The translations under genes and the position numbers were made by a program. From Theobroma cacao (lineage: Eukaryota > Streptophyta > Magnoliopsida > Malvales > Malvaceae): DNA of 64,000 bases. This document shows, piece by piece, positions 22,668 to 34,436 of the stretch. How positions within the stretch are numbered: the first letter of the stretch is position 1; every line of letters begins with the position of its first letter. A model generated the notes under the pieces. That model made no database searches, was not told the DNA's origin, and saw only the letters and a program-made list of their open reading frames with translations. Location: the NCBI RefSeq assembly GCF_000208745.1, contig NC_030853.1, positions 4,664,579 through 4,728,578 on the forward strand. Reading direction: 5' to 3'.

Positions 22668-25600
22668 TTCGTATCACTTTAAGTATAGGCAAATGCGGTG
22701 TAAAGGAAATAGTAGTAGTTACCTATACAAAGGAGTTAAGAGTCGGCTTTTATTTTGTATGACTTAAATGGATTATGAAGTAGTTGTTTTAATGACTTGA
22801 TGCATATTGGAGTTCTTTGATACGATAGAGATAGATTAGCAATATAATGATTGGGGGAGGATATTCACCTTAGTGGCGTCATTGGTCGCCTTGGATAATT
22901 ATTAAGGATCGACGTAGAAACTCATTAATGGTACAAAAAACTATGACACTTGACAAATGATTACCAATTAATCGTGGAAAGGTGAAATTTGAAATTCTAG
23001 TTGCAGTTACAATTCGAAAGGATATGGGAGAAATCAATAAGGCTATAGGTGACACTTAGAATGGATGTTGTGATTAAGTCAAGGATTGTAAAATTTAAGT
23101 ATGGAAGGAATTACAAAATGATGCCATGACACTACGAGGTAATAATTGGGCACAAACATATCCAATGGAATTAAATTATGAAACTTGGGAAAAGGTGAAT
23201 CCTTGATTTAATAAAGATTGTGAATGTAGAGCGTGGAGAAAGATGAACTATTTTCATGATCATTTGTATTAAAAGTCAACAGAACTATTTAAGTTACATG
23301 ACAAGAAAGACAATTAATTGTGAATGTTAAGGAATCGTGGAATGTCATAAATGGTGGATATTTTTGTGTGTGGTATTATATATTGAGAATTTGATGCACA
23401 ATATGGCAAGATTGTCCTGAGGTGGAACCTTTTGGTCGAAGATAAATGTTAAAGGATAAAAGGAGCTTGAAAATATTGACTCAGCTTAGTGCATATGATA
23501 AGCAAAAAAAAAGATATGCCTGGTCATGAAGATTGTGGGATAGGCTTGGAGGAAAGCCAAATGGTTGAGCATGATCCCTGTAGTAACTTTAAAGATGGAA
23601 GAACATATTCGTGGAAGAAATTTCCAACAACCACAGTGCTATAGCACTAACTCTTTAGTGTTGTAGCGTTGAAACTATCCCATATCTAACAGCCGCGACG
23701 CTACAGCACTAACTGTCCAGCACTGCAGCGCTATGAATACCTCATGTCTATGATGTATGAGCAAGATGGGAGTGGCACAATAATGATCTTACAAGTTGAA
23801 TTATGGTTATTGAGCTCTGTTATTTGGGAGTTTTAAATGTTTCGGAGAATGTTTACATGAATGAATTGAAAAGTTTATTTATCGCCTTTTATATGGGCAT
23901 ATAATTAAAAGAGAAATTGAAAGATTCTTGAAATGGCTACATTGAGATAAGATATCATGTGAAGTATTAAGATGGATAATATATTGACCAAAGTCAAATC
24001 CTAAGAAATAAAGGAGACGATAGATTAAGCTTTGTTAAAAGCTAAGGAAAAAGTGAGCGAAGAGTTAGATGAATATATGAGAGATGGGTAAAGGATGTCA
24101 GTACCAAGTAATGAAAGTGTGAATGAAGGATTACAAGGGTGGTATAGCAAATGGGATTATCCAGAATATTGTTATGAGAATTTGCAATTGTTATCTTGAC
24201 TCAGCTAAATGAAAAGGAATAGTAACAATGCAAGGCCAATTGTGTGGCACACTAGAAAACTATGAAGACAATTTAGGGATTGAATGGACAAGTATGTATT
24301 TGTATATCTTTAAGAATAAGTGCATGTCTATAGAACGACATGCTCAGGATGTTAAGGAGCACATAAGAGACAAAGTGTTTCGGGAATGCACAAACCTCTT
24401 TGAGAAGGAATTACCAATCATGCACAGCAAGTATAAAATGTGGGATTTTTGAAACTTGCTGAGGAGCCTAATGGCTAAGTCACGAGTTAAGTGATCACAT
24501 GCGGTGAGACATGAGTTTAAGATAGGTATCCCCAAGGAAATACTTAAGAGTAGTTCTGCTATGGATCTTGTGAAAGCAAGCATTAAGTTATGTGGTTACA
24601 AAGAAAAAGCCGTAAACTGAAAGTGAGATTTGCATTGACATTGAAAAGTACTTAAGGAGAACCTTGTTTCAAGTCTTGCAGTTTCAAATACAAACTGCAG
24701 ATTGGTCCTGGGAAAATGATGTCATATTAGGATGAAAGAATAGAACAAAGGATGATCGAAGATAATTTGGATAATGAAGTCCAATAATGAAAACTTCCTA
24801 AGGTAGTATGGAAATTAGAATTTGAAAATGCTTAAGGCATGCATGATTCGAATGAGTCTAAGTTTTAAGTGATTCATTAAAGTTGAAATGCAACAAGGAT
24901 ATAATGTATATATTAGAGGTATGAAGAATAATTGAGAAATAAGGATGACTTTTAGAGATTGTGGTATTACATAAAATGCAATGATCAAGTAAGAGATAAA
25001 TCTTTGAAGGATCAACGAGGTTATAAAGCATATACGAATACCGGATTGCAATTTAATGAAAATGACATTTGGCGAGTGAGATGTGGTTAATGACATTGTG
25101 ATGCAAGGATATATAGTACAATGAAACTTAAGCGTATAATTGAAAATGATAAGAAAAGAGTATGGGCATGAAAAGGATGTGAAGCTATGCATAGGCATAA
25201 TGAGAATTCTTATGGATTACGTAAGAGATAACTTATGGTAAGATGCGAGTGGAACGGTGATTTAAATATATAAAAAGGGTAATCTGAAATTGATTATACC
25301 CCAATGCTCATAGATTAAATATGAGAACGTTGACATGAACTATGAGGATTATTATATTGAATCTTGGATAGGGATGGGGATGAATAAATGAAGATGTAGT
25401 CCAAGGCACGCGAACACATGGATCCCTATTCGTAACGAGGAATGCTGACATTTGGAAATGAATGTACACACGTTTATGTGAAATTGATGACTTGCCCAAC
25501 TGAGGTGAAGAATTGTTCTCAATAATTTGAGATTTGAACTTTATGTATTTGATGAGTTGTATATATGGTACAACGGCAAGAAGTCCCATTAGAATTTGAA

Positions 25601-26390
25601 CTATGATGATATAAGAAAGTTTGGGAAAAATAGTCAGAGAAATGAGATTAAAGAAATGTAATCCATAACGTGGGAATAATTGAAGTATGTGGCGTAAATG
25701 CAAGATAAACCTGAAGTATGTGGGAATAATTAGAGGCATTAACCTTTTTCGACGTTGAGACTATGTATAGAAATGAATATGGCATGTTTATAATGCTGCA
25801 GGTTACATAATAGTGTATGGGGATAAGATGAATGAATGAATGTCGAGAAGTTTGGCAAGGAGCGAAATAATAAGATGGTGATTAGGCATACATAAGTAAG
25901 TATAATATGTGATTGAAATCGATATGATTGAGATAGAGTTATGGTTCAAATTGAATGATAGTGATAAAGGCGTACTCAACATCTTAAAATAAGAGATAAT
26001 GATCGTGAAGGCTACCATCGATTTGATTCTAAAGGATGATAACAAACATAAGTAAGGCATTCTAGTCGAACTGGAGGTAAACGAGGTGAATGAATGATTG
26101 GAGGTTTGACAAGAATCGAAATAAAGATATGTTTGAGGTTAGTGACGGAATTAAAGGCATACTTGGGATCTTAGTGATAAGAAAGAATAATTGAGAAAGG
26201 TACCGTGGTTTTGACTCAAAGATGATAATAGATATAAGATACGTATCCTGATCTTGTAAAGTGTTCTAGTCAAATTGAAGGTAATGAAGTTCATAAATCA
26301 AAATTCCTTAAGAAAAAGGAAAAAGAATAAGATCATAGAGAGAGATTAATAACTCGACACCGACGTGAATTCGAGGACAAATTCTATTTA
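22668..26390 (+). other. Internal non-coding region of element A
   Basis: Similar throughout to 52160-55870 of element E (for example the TAGTAGTAGTTA stretch at 22710 and 52225) but no protein frame is conserved between the two; the short frames that exist differ. A CTACAGCAC/GCAGCGCTA motif cluster lies at 23640-23735, with a counterpart at 53340-53385. It ends with GAATTCGAGGACAAATTC just before the polypurine tract, as in E. Confidence 0.8.
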
Positions 26391-26401
26391 AGTGGGGGAG
26401 A
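26391..26401 (+). other. Polypurine tract of element A
   Basis: AGTGGGGGAGA ends one base before the 3' LTR start at 26403. Confidence 0.88.
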
Positions 26402-26402
26402 C

Positions 26403-28466
26403 TATAATACCTCGTACTTTGATATGGTGACTAATAAAACTTATTGGATGCCAATTGAGATTAATTATAATGTTTAAAAATGATGAAAGATGAAAGGAAT
26501 GGTTTGGGATAAAATATTTCGCACACTAGGAAATAATAATTTTTTTCGGAGAAGAATTTGCGAGATAAAAAGTGATTCGGAAGTCAATTGATGTATAATA
26601 AGGTATTTTGGGTACCAAGGGGACAAGAGGAGACAAGAAGAAATTTTTGAAATAAAATAATATTAAAATATTAATATTTTATTCAGTGTTAAAATTTTTC
26701 ATGAAGGAGTATATGGGCAACCTAAGTGGGAGAGAAAAAGAATGAGAAATATTTCGAAGAAAAATGACGTTAATGGGGCCGCATGTCTTTATTAAGTAAA
26801 CATAGCGCAGGTAAATAAGTATTTTAAATATTATGGGGATATTGCGTTGGAGTACCAACTTCATACTTTGTTTGTACACATGTAGAAGAAGATAATAGAA
26901 GGAAATTAAAGTTAAATGAGTAAAACACCCCGTATCCTCGTTTAACCATCAATAAGACCCTATCGATAAAACGAAGAGTCACTTGATATAAATTAAAGGT
27001 CGAAAAACGGGTACGGGTGAGAAGAACATTTTAGAAAAAAAAATATTATTTTATTTTATAAATAAATAATATTAAAATATTAATATTTTATTGATTGTCG
27101 AAATTAGTCATGAGAGAAAGTTCTATGAGTAATTTAAGTGGGGGAGAAGAAGTACGAATGAATTTTGAAGATAAATGACGTAAGTGAAACCATGAGATTT
27201 TATCAAATAGAGTTAACACGGGGTAAGTCAATATTTAAATATTACGGTGATACCGTGTTGAAGAATAACTTCGATATTTTAGTTGTACACGTGTAAGAGA
27301 AGGAAGATAGAAGGAAATTAAAATTTTTACACATGTCGGAAGAACCAATTTTAAAATACGAAAACTTAAGGATTGTGTAGCAAATACAAGGAATGAAAAT
27401 TTATATGTAAATTTTATTATTTTTAAAAAATAAAATAAATAATAATAAAAATAATAATAATAGTAAATGAATATAAAAATGTATATATATATAATTGTAA
27501 AAAGAAAAAAAAGGGAAAGACCAACATGGGTAGCCGCCCATGTGGTCAAATAAGAAGCTAAACCAATATTTTTGTGTTGAATGGGTAGGGGTCGGCCACA
27601 TAGAGTGAAGGCAAAAGAAAGAGAAGAAATAATGATGATGATGAGGCCGGCAAAGGATGAGAAAAAGAAAGAAAGTAAAGAGAAATAAAAGAGATGAAAA
27701 TGAGAGCAGAAAATGGCAGTTGGAGAGTGCCGTGTATGAGGCAAAGAAAAGGGAGAAAGAGTGCTAGTGAAAGAGCAGAAAGAGTGTTGTCATTTTAAAG
27801 GGAAAGAAGATCTGGTTTTGCTACCAATTTTAAGGGAGAGAAAGAGTTGATTTTTTTTAGGAAGAAATTAGCAACGTTGACCGCCAATTTTGAGGGAGAA
27901 GAGAACAGCCTTGTGTTACCAAGTTTGAGGGAAAAAAGGAAGAAACTTGTTGCTAGTGGAGAGAGGAAGAAAGAGCAGCCGGTTGGTGAGTGAAAGGAGG
28001 GAGAAGAAAGAAAGAGAAGAAATGATGGAGAGGCCGGCCAAGAGAGTTAAAAAAAAAAGAGGAAAAAATGGTAAGTTAATATTATATTAAGGTTTATGGG
28101 TGGTTTAATATTGTGCATTTTTTGGATGAAAAATATGTAATTTAGTTAAGGAATTTTTATTAAGCTGCTCCCCATACAAGTGTGTGATTAAGTATATTGA
28201 GTTTAATTTGTTGCTAGGAAAGTTTGTCGTGAAGGCGTGCCGAACGAAGTATGTGACTGGCAATTAGGAATAATTATACATGTGTACGAATCAATAGCGA
28301 CGTAGTAATCCTGTTATTGTGAGGTGAGTAGAGGGTGTCAATTTTAAAATTTTTGTAAATATATACCTATACGTATGATTTATTTTAAATGTGAAAATTG
28401 TAAATAGCATGTGCTGGTAACAATCTTAGGAAATTGTGGTTACAAATTATATTTAGAAATCATCTC

Positions 28467-28503
<37 letters not shown>

Positions 28504-31500
28504 AATTATATGTAAAGTGGTTTGAAAATCGGGAAACAAGCCCTTCACATTGTTTTGCCTCAAAATCTGTGCCTTATATTGTGCAGTGTGCATTCATGGT
28601 TATATCACTTATTCACCATGCGAATTATTGTTTTGAAATTTATGTGTAAATATGTTTTGAGAAAATGATAGATTTTATCATACCCTATGTTGAATGCTTT
28701 GGAAATAATTTTGAAACGAGAGTTCAAGGAAATAAAGTGATTTTTAAAGTAGTTTTATAAACCAAGAGCATCGAGAGTAGGCTGGATGTCACATAGGTTA
28801 AGTGTGATCCTCGTGCACGAGTGAGCTCTAGCTAGAGAACCATTAGGTCACCGACGAGCGGTTAGGCGTGGTTGAGGCCACGGCTTGTGATATATGTACG
28901 TGTGGCTAGGCCACTAGATGATTACGCGGTTGCGACTACTTGATATCTCCGATGTCGGCCAACATCGTTGAGATCGCCATGGCATATGGGAATCCGGTGG
29001 AAGCGATGCTCCCGGATGTTATTATGTGGTAGAGGGACCACGAGTTTATTTTCATTCCCTACTCGAGAGTGGCATCTCTGGGTTTTCAAACTCATATTTC
29101 TTTGCATGGTGAAAGCAGAATTTAACGGTTTTTCTGTAATTCCCCTATTTTTTTACGGTGAAATGAATTTTAACTCCTCGAGTGTGAGGTGATTTGTGAT
29201 TTATGTATGAGTTTGATTAACTTTTGATTTCATGGGAGCTTGCTGAGTATATTGATTTGATTTGAGTAAATTATCAATTGATCTTGACTGCGAAATATTC
29301 TTTATGTAAAATTGCTTTAATTCAATATTTCAAATGATTGTCTTGAATAAGGTTATCGATCTATTTTGTAGCGAAAATTTTATCTGCCTTGGTTGATTTA
29401 CCAATTGAAGTGTTTATAATGCGTAAAAAATCCTCGATTTTTCATATAAGGCACAAAACCCCCATTTGAAATATATTGTTTTTATAATCTTACATTCTTA
29501 TATTCAACTGATCTGTTGTTTGCTTGTTTCCCATCTATCCCCTACTCACAGAGCCGATGATCACTGAGTTTGTGAGACTCACACCCCTCTTTTTCCCCTT
29601 TTTACAGATAGGGATCGACCTAACGTGTAATCATCGACATGTATGGTCCACCGCAAATAGGTAAATGCATCTCATAGCATTTTATCCTAAGTCACTCCGC
29701 TATTAAAGGTTGAGTCGTAGCACTTTATTTATTAAGTTGTAAATAGATATTGATTTTGTTTTAAGTAAATAATTGAAGAATGTGAATTTCGATGTATATT
29801 CTTGTGATTAAATGGTTTAGAGTTTGAATCAATTATTATGTTTATAGTTTAAATCATGGTATGAGAGTATATTGCTTTTAGTATCAATATGGAATGGGAT
29901 CATATATAGTGAACTAAAGGGGCATTGTGAGTAAGGCTTGTTCGGGACTTAGCGGGTCTTTCCCGGAGGTCTCGGACGCCGGTAGCGACTGAGGAGGGGT
30001 CATTACAATGAGTGTTGGGAGGACTAAATTAAAATGGAAATAAACTTAAAGGGCAAAATGGTAATTTTGCATAAAGCTTGGTCAAAGCTTCCAAAAGAAG
30101 CTTTGACTCTCAACCTTATCAGCCCAAAGCAGTCCTTATCCTCCCAGGAAGATATTTTTTTCTTCCTTCTTGAAGCTTCCAATGCCATTCTCTCATTCTC
30201 CCATGGAAAACTAATTTTCTTTCATTTTCTTTCCTTAATTTCTTTCCATTTCTTTTCTCTTCTTGCTTTATTCTTCTCCCAACTTCTTGTACACCAAAGT
30301 TACAACTTCTAACCCTAATTTCCAGCACATATAAACTCTAGGAGAAGAAGAAAGAAAAAGAGAAAAAGGAAGAAAAAGCTTGGTTTTGGTGATTCAAGCA
30401 AGGAACGGTAAGAATTCTTGTTTTTGGCTTAAGTAGTCTTTGAAAATGAGTTAGTGACTTAAAGAAATCTCTTGTGGCAGCAAAGATTGGCTTGATAGGA
30501 GAAAAATTGATAACATGTAAGCCAATAAACCCATGGGTACATGAAGGACTTAAAGTGGAAAAGGAAAACGGTAAGCTTAACACTATATTTTAAAACCTAT
30601 GGTTAGTTGAATATTGCGGGAAATTATGGTTGTTGAAAGGATCTACTTGCATAAGCTAGTTGAAAATTGTTAAGATTGTATGGCATGTCATTTGAAAGAA
30701 ATGAAAAAGGAATGAAAAATGAATGTTGTGGATGGAGGATTGAGAAACAAAGTATTGAAAGTTAAATAGATAATGATGCGTGTAAACTAGGAAATAATCG
30801 AGTGAAAGTGAGGATGCTTGTTGTTGCCATATATGTGGATTATGTGTGGAAATATAAGATGGATTTGGGTGGAAATTATTTAGAAAGGCTGAAGTAGACA
30901 TGTGATATCATAATTAAGTTGCCGGTGATATAATTTAAGGAATTAAGTAAGCAATGGATATAAGTAATTTTAGTAAAAATGTATTAAGATGTGAGTTAAT
31001 TGAAGATGGTTTCATGATAGGAGGAAAAATATAAATTTGAGAAAGGATTAATTGATTGAAGTGCTACTCGTATACATATGTAATTAAATATATTGAGTTC
31101 GTATTATTGCTAGGAAGTGTAAAGATAAAGTTAGAGTATTGTGGGGGCGTGCCGGAGTAAATAACGAGCGACCAGCCAGCGAAAAGAGTTAGAGAGACCT
31201 CCGAACAAATAGCAACTTAATATCTCGTTGTTGCCAAGTGAGTGAACTTGCATTAAAATGTTTTGGAATAAATGATTTTATGCTTGATTGAGCCATTTGA
31301 AATATTTTGTTGGTTTTTCCTTAAAAGTTACATGGGAACAAGCCCTTGATGAAATGTTTTGATATTATGAGGTATGAACATGATGAATTCATGAGTTTCT
31401 ACATTATGTTGATGTGTATATTATACATTAAATGATATTTTTGTGTGATAATTATACCTAGCCATGTGCGGTGTAGGAGTGCACATAAGCTGTGCTGACC

Positions 31501-32206
31501 CGAGTATGTACAGTGTGGTAGTGCACATACGCTGAGACAGAGTTGGGGGCGAGGCTGGTGGTTATATATATATAGGTTTTGGAAATTATATTGTGGTTGC
31601 ATTGATTTTTGAATGTTAAAACTTGAGAAACGGTTTCCACTTGATTTTCACCACAACAAAGACAGATTTTTGTTGTGACAAGAAATTGAGTTAAATTTCA
31701 TTGTCTTCAACATAAATGCATCATGATTTCTAAAACCTCCCGTATTGATGCTTATTCCCTTCCTATGTTCACTCACTGAGTTTATACTCACGTTTTTAAA
31801 TTTCATGTTTTAGGTTTCTTGAGTTAAAGGTGATTGGATCCTAGAATGAGGTGCTCCTCCCTGTACATTGCTTGGTAGGTTGAATGTGGCACTAAATGTT
31901 AGCAACCGTGTCCAAAGTCACGTCGTTGACAGTCAAGGTTTAATCATGTGTATATGAATACTTGGTGTGAAATACTAAGAATCATTTATTAATCTATATA
32001 TGAATAAAATGGTTGATGATACAATTATGAATGCAAGGTTGGGTTTTATGAATTGTTTTCAAAGGAACGGTATTTGAACATTACGAATTTCGAATTTTAA
32101 AGGAATAGGGATTAATGTATAAGATCAATTTAGTAGGCTTGCTTGGGCTTAGTGGGCTTAGCCCATTGCCTTGCACCGGTCATGGCTCGGGAAGTGGGCT
32201 GTGACA
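26403..32206 (+). repeat. 3' LTR of element A, interrupted by solo LTR K
   Basis: The parts 26403-26920 and 30013-32206 together match 5654-8479. It starts TATAATACCTCG like the 5' LTR and ends GGGCTGTGACA. The target copy ATTTA follows. Confidence 0.92.
26921..30007 (+). mobile_element. Solo LTR K (3.1 kb)
   Basis: It starts TAAAACACCCCGTATCCTCG and ends GGGTCATTACA, flanked by ATGAG at 26916-26920 and 30008-30012. It contains no internal domain. The start resembles those of E (TGTTACACCC) and A (TATAATACC), so it is probably a distant relative. It includes an AT microsatellite at about 28469-28498. Small frames within are not conserved elsewhere. Confidence 0.9.
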
Positions 32207-32211
32207 ATTTA

Positions 32212-32345
32212 TTTGTGAATGGAGATGTAAATGAATGCAATGAATGACAAGCCCATGCATTTGCTGATTAAGGCTTTCTTGGGCCTAGTGGGCTATACCT
32301 ACGTAGGTATATGCATCGGTCATGTTCCGAAAATGGGATGTGACA
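32212..32345 (+). repeat. Tail of LTR I
   Basis: It ends with the family pattern GGGCCTAGTGGGCTATACC ... CGGTCATG ... GGGATGTGACA at about 32345. Element A is inserted in it; the missing left part should lie just before 5649. The right flank is chromovirus H pol, so I was probably a solo LTR or 3' LTR end in H. Confidence 0.65.
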
Positions 32346-32805
32346 AAGCGCTTGAGACTTTAATATAGATGATTTGGTACTTGTGAAACTAGTACTTGAA
32401 TAGCTCAGGTTTCTAAGAAAGAGATATCGATGGTTAGTATGGAAGTATGAAGGCTCTGTAATAATCACTAATAAGGTGGGGAAGACCTTTTAAAAGATTG
32501 ATCCACCCAAGTGGATAAAGGTACATCCAGTATTCTATGTGAGCAACCTAAAGCCATTCGATGCAGATCCAATAAATACAAGCCGAAGTCAAGCCATAAG
32601 TGCCATTATTACAATGCCAAACAGAGGAGATTCTCGCAAATAGAACCATTCTAGTTTCCTAGTGTCTAACATAAGAGTACTAGGTTAAATGGGAGGGTTT
32701 TGGGCTAGATGAAATCACTTGGGAAATAAAAGATGACTTTCGAGCCTTTAAGTAGAAGAATAAAGAATTCCAAACCACCAAGTTACCGAGGACATCAATA
32801 GATTT
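32346..32805 (+). pseudogene. Integrase C-terminus and chromodomain of chromovirus H
   Basis: Translated fragments are typical of the end of chromovirus pol: DDLVLVKLVLE, WKYEG, then IDPPKWIKVHPVFYVSNLKP, a spacer with ITMP, a decayed chromodomain (EGFGLDEITWE) and a FQTTKLPRTSIDL tail. Several stops and frameshifts break it. The HPVFHVS/LKP module and acid linker point to a lineage other than element B. The rest of H lies left of the A insertion or is lost. Confidence 0.75.
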
Positions 32806-32817
32806 AGTGGGGGAGGA
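32806..32817 (+). other. Polypurine tract of chromovirus H
   Basis: AGTGGGGGAGGA lies between the pol remnant and TGTTTATGAGCC, the likely 3' LTR start. Confidence 0.7.
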
Positions 32818-33021
32818 TGTTTATGAGCCAACCTTGTATAGAGCCATGTCGAGGTAGAGTTGAATAGGAGAGTAAGCCATCTTGTGCCTTAGGGGAAAGT
32901 GTTCTCATTTCAAACAATATAATGGGCCTTAAGAGTATACTTGTAAAAGCTTGTTAACTTTTCGAAAGGAAGGCCTTAAGGGTAAAAGTGTCCCAATTTC
33001 AAACACTATAATGGTTCTTAG

Positions 33022-33767
33022 TAGACTTGGCAATTCGTGTTTTCGTGTCTTAAACGTGTCAGACACGTTTAGACACGAAACACATTAAGGCTAAACACGA
33101 ACACGACACGTTTAATATTCGTGTCTTAAATTTAAAACACGTACACGTATACGTTTATTACACGTGTAACACGACACGACACGATTAACACGTTTTACAC
33201 GTTTATTAAACATGTTAATATACGACACGACACGATTAATAATACTTTTAACACGATTAACACGTTTAACATGATTAACACGATTAACACGTTTAACACG
33301 ATTAACACGTTTAACACGATTAACACGTTTAACACGATTAAATAAAAATATTTATAATTAAATATAATTTTATTATTTAAATTTAAAATCTATAATTATA
33401 AAATTAATTATAACAAAATAATAATAATAACAACATCAAATATAATAAAATTTAATATAAATAACATACAAAAAATTCATTATCATATATAAGGTTAAAA
33501 TACACATCAAATAATTATTAAAAATTATTTATATAAGGTTAAAATAGTCTTTAACTATTAATGTTTAATAGGTTAATAAATGTGTCATGTATACTCGTTT
33601 AAACATGTATATACGTTTAAACACGTATACACATTTAAACACGATAACACGATTAAGTAAATGTGTTTAAACGTGTTTGTCGTGTCAGACACGAAACACG
33701 TTAAGGGTAAATCCAAAACCTATTTAACCCGTGTCTTCTCGTATCGTGTCTAAAATTACCAGGTCTA
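33022..33767. mobile_element. hAT-like non-autonomous DNA transposon
   Basis: 746 bp with imperfect inverted ends TAGACTTGGCAATT and TAGACCTGGTAATT, flanked by the 8-bp repeat GTTCTTAG (33014-33021 and 33768-33775). An 8-bp duplication and TAGNNNTGG ends fit the hAT superfamily. There is no transposase. The interior is built from CGTGT/ACACG words: an ACACGATTA/ACACGTTTA tandem array (about 33180-33345), an AT-rich middle, then ACACGTATACAC-type repeats. Confidence 0.82.
33180..33345. repeat. ACACGATTA / ACACGTTTA tandem array
   Basis: Units of about 10 bp alternate between ACACGATTA and ACACGTTTA inside the hAT-like element, with complementary words at its other end, so the element could form a long imperfect hairpin. 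Confidence 0.85.
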
Positions 33768-34060
33768 GTTCTTAGTGTCATACTTGTAAATGTACGTTAA
33801 CTTTTTATAAAGAGTGAGTAATCGGTAGATTATTAGCGGCTTCACTGATTAAGGTATGTGTGCAGCTAACCATTTAGAGTTACCCTGATAGCTTAACAAT
33901 GGCATGGTTGTATTCTTGATCCCTTTGTACCCTTTCTATTATTAATAAAATATTTTTTCTTTTTGTGAAATTATGATTGCATATATAGCATTTGCAATAT
34001 CCTATAATTTTGCTATTGCATTTCACAAATTAATTTGTCATTGTAATGTGTGCTTCCTCA

Positions 34061-34432
34061 TATATATATATATATATATATAATCAATTTCTTAACTGGC
34101 TTGTGTGAAAACATCCCAAATATCACACTGAGTTAAAACGAAGTTGAAAGAAAGTCTTAGTGTGTGATAACTGGCCTCATGACTAAATCCTCGAAATACC
34201 CTGGATGCAACAGCAAAATTGTAAGGCCATGTTAGATTCTTAGGGCCTATGTGAGCTAAAATAAATATAGTTTAGATTTAGATTAGATTAGTCAGGTAGC
34301 ATGCATTATTGTGACTTAAGTATACTATTTTTTATTTTCTTCTAAAAAAAAAATTCAAATACGATGCAAGAGAAACGAAAGCTATTTTATTCCTAAAAGA
34401 GGTTTGATGGATAGAGGCGCTGGGGTTGGGAG
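34061..34432 (+). promoter_or_regulatory. Upstream region of the SET-domain gene
   Basis: It begins with a TA microsatellite (34061-34082). A TATA-like AAATAAATATAG lies at 34258-34270. Upstream ATGs follow it (about 34303, 34363 and 34407), each with a short frame. Nothing else stands out. The transcription start is not known, so the TATA call is tentative. Confidence 0.35.
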
Positions 34433-34436
34433 ATGA
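34407..34436 (+). CDS. Upstream ORF overlapping the SET-gene start codon
   Basis: A nine-residue frame (MDRGAGVGR) whose TGA at 34434-34436 overlaps the main ATG (34433-34435) as ATGA. If it lies in the mRNA, ribosomes ending here would stop exactly on the main start, an arrangement known to permit termination-reinitiation. Purely positional evidence. Confidence 0.35.
   Translation: MDRGAGVGR

Larger units (their letters stand above)
5654..32206 (+). mobile_element. Element A: non-autonomous LTR retrotransposon with nested insertions
   Basis: Target-site duplication ATTTA lies at 5649-5653 and 32207-32211. The 5' LTR is 5654-8479, the primer site 8484-8495, the polypurine tract 26391-26401 and the 3' LTR 26403-32206. 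Removing the nested pieces (9205-22667 and 26921-30007, with one target copy each) leaves about 4.45 kb of internal DNA, matching the 4452-bp internal region of element E. No protease, RT or integrase of its own is visible, so it depended on an autonomous relative. Both LTRs start TATAAT and end TGACA, a non-canonical TA..CA pair. Confidence 0.9.
32818..34060 (+). repeat. 3' LTR of chromovirus H (end uncertain)
   Basis: It starts TGTTTATGAGCCAACC at 32818. Two units of about 110 bp with TCAAACA.TATAATGG and CTTGTAAA..C/TGTTAAC are tandemly repeated; the hAT-like element sits in the second. A TTATTAATAAAATA stretch near 33942 could be its polyadenylation region. No clear CA end; it stops somewhere before the AT repeat at 34061, under 400 bp from the start codon of the SET-domain gene. 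Confidence 0.6.

Noticed and set aside
27235..27744. 169-codon antisense frame in solo LTR K
   Set aside because: Phe/Tyr/Ile-rich translation of a purine/AT-rich strand, ended by low-complexity DNA; nothing similar elsewhere in the window.
32818..34060. Pararetrovirus or other viral insert beside the gene
   Set aside because: The adjacent polypurine tract and chromodomain remnant identify a chromovirus LTR; no movement or coat protein motif was seen anywhere in the window.
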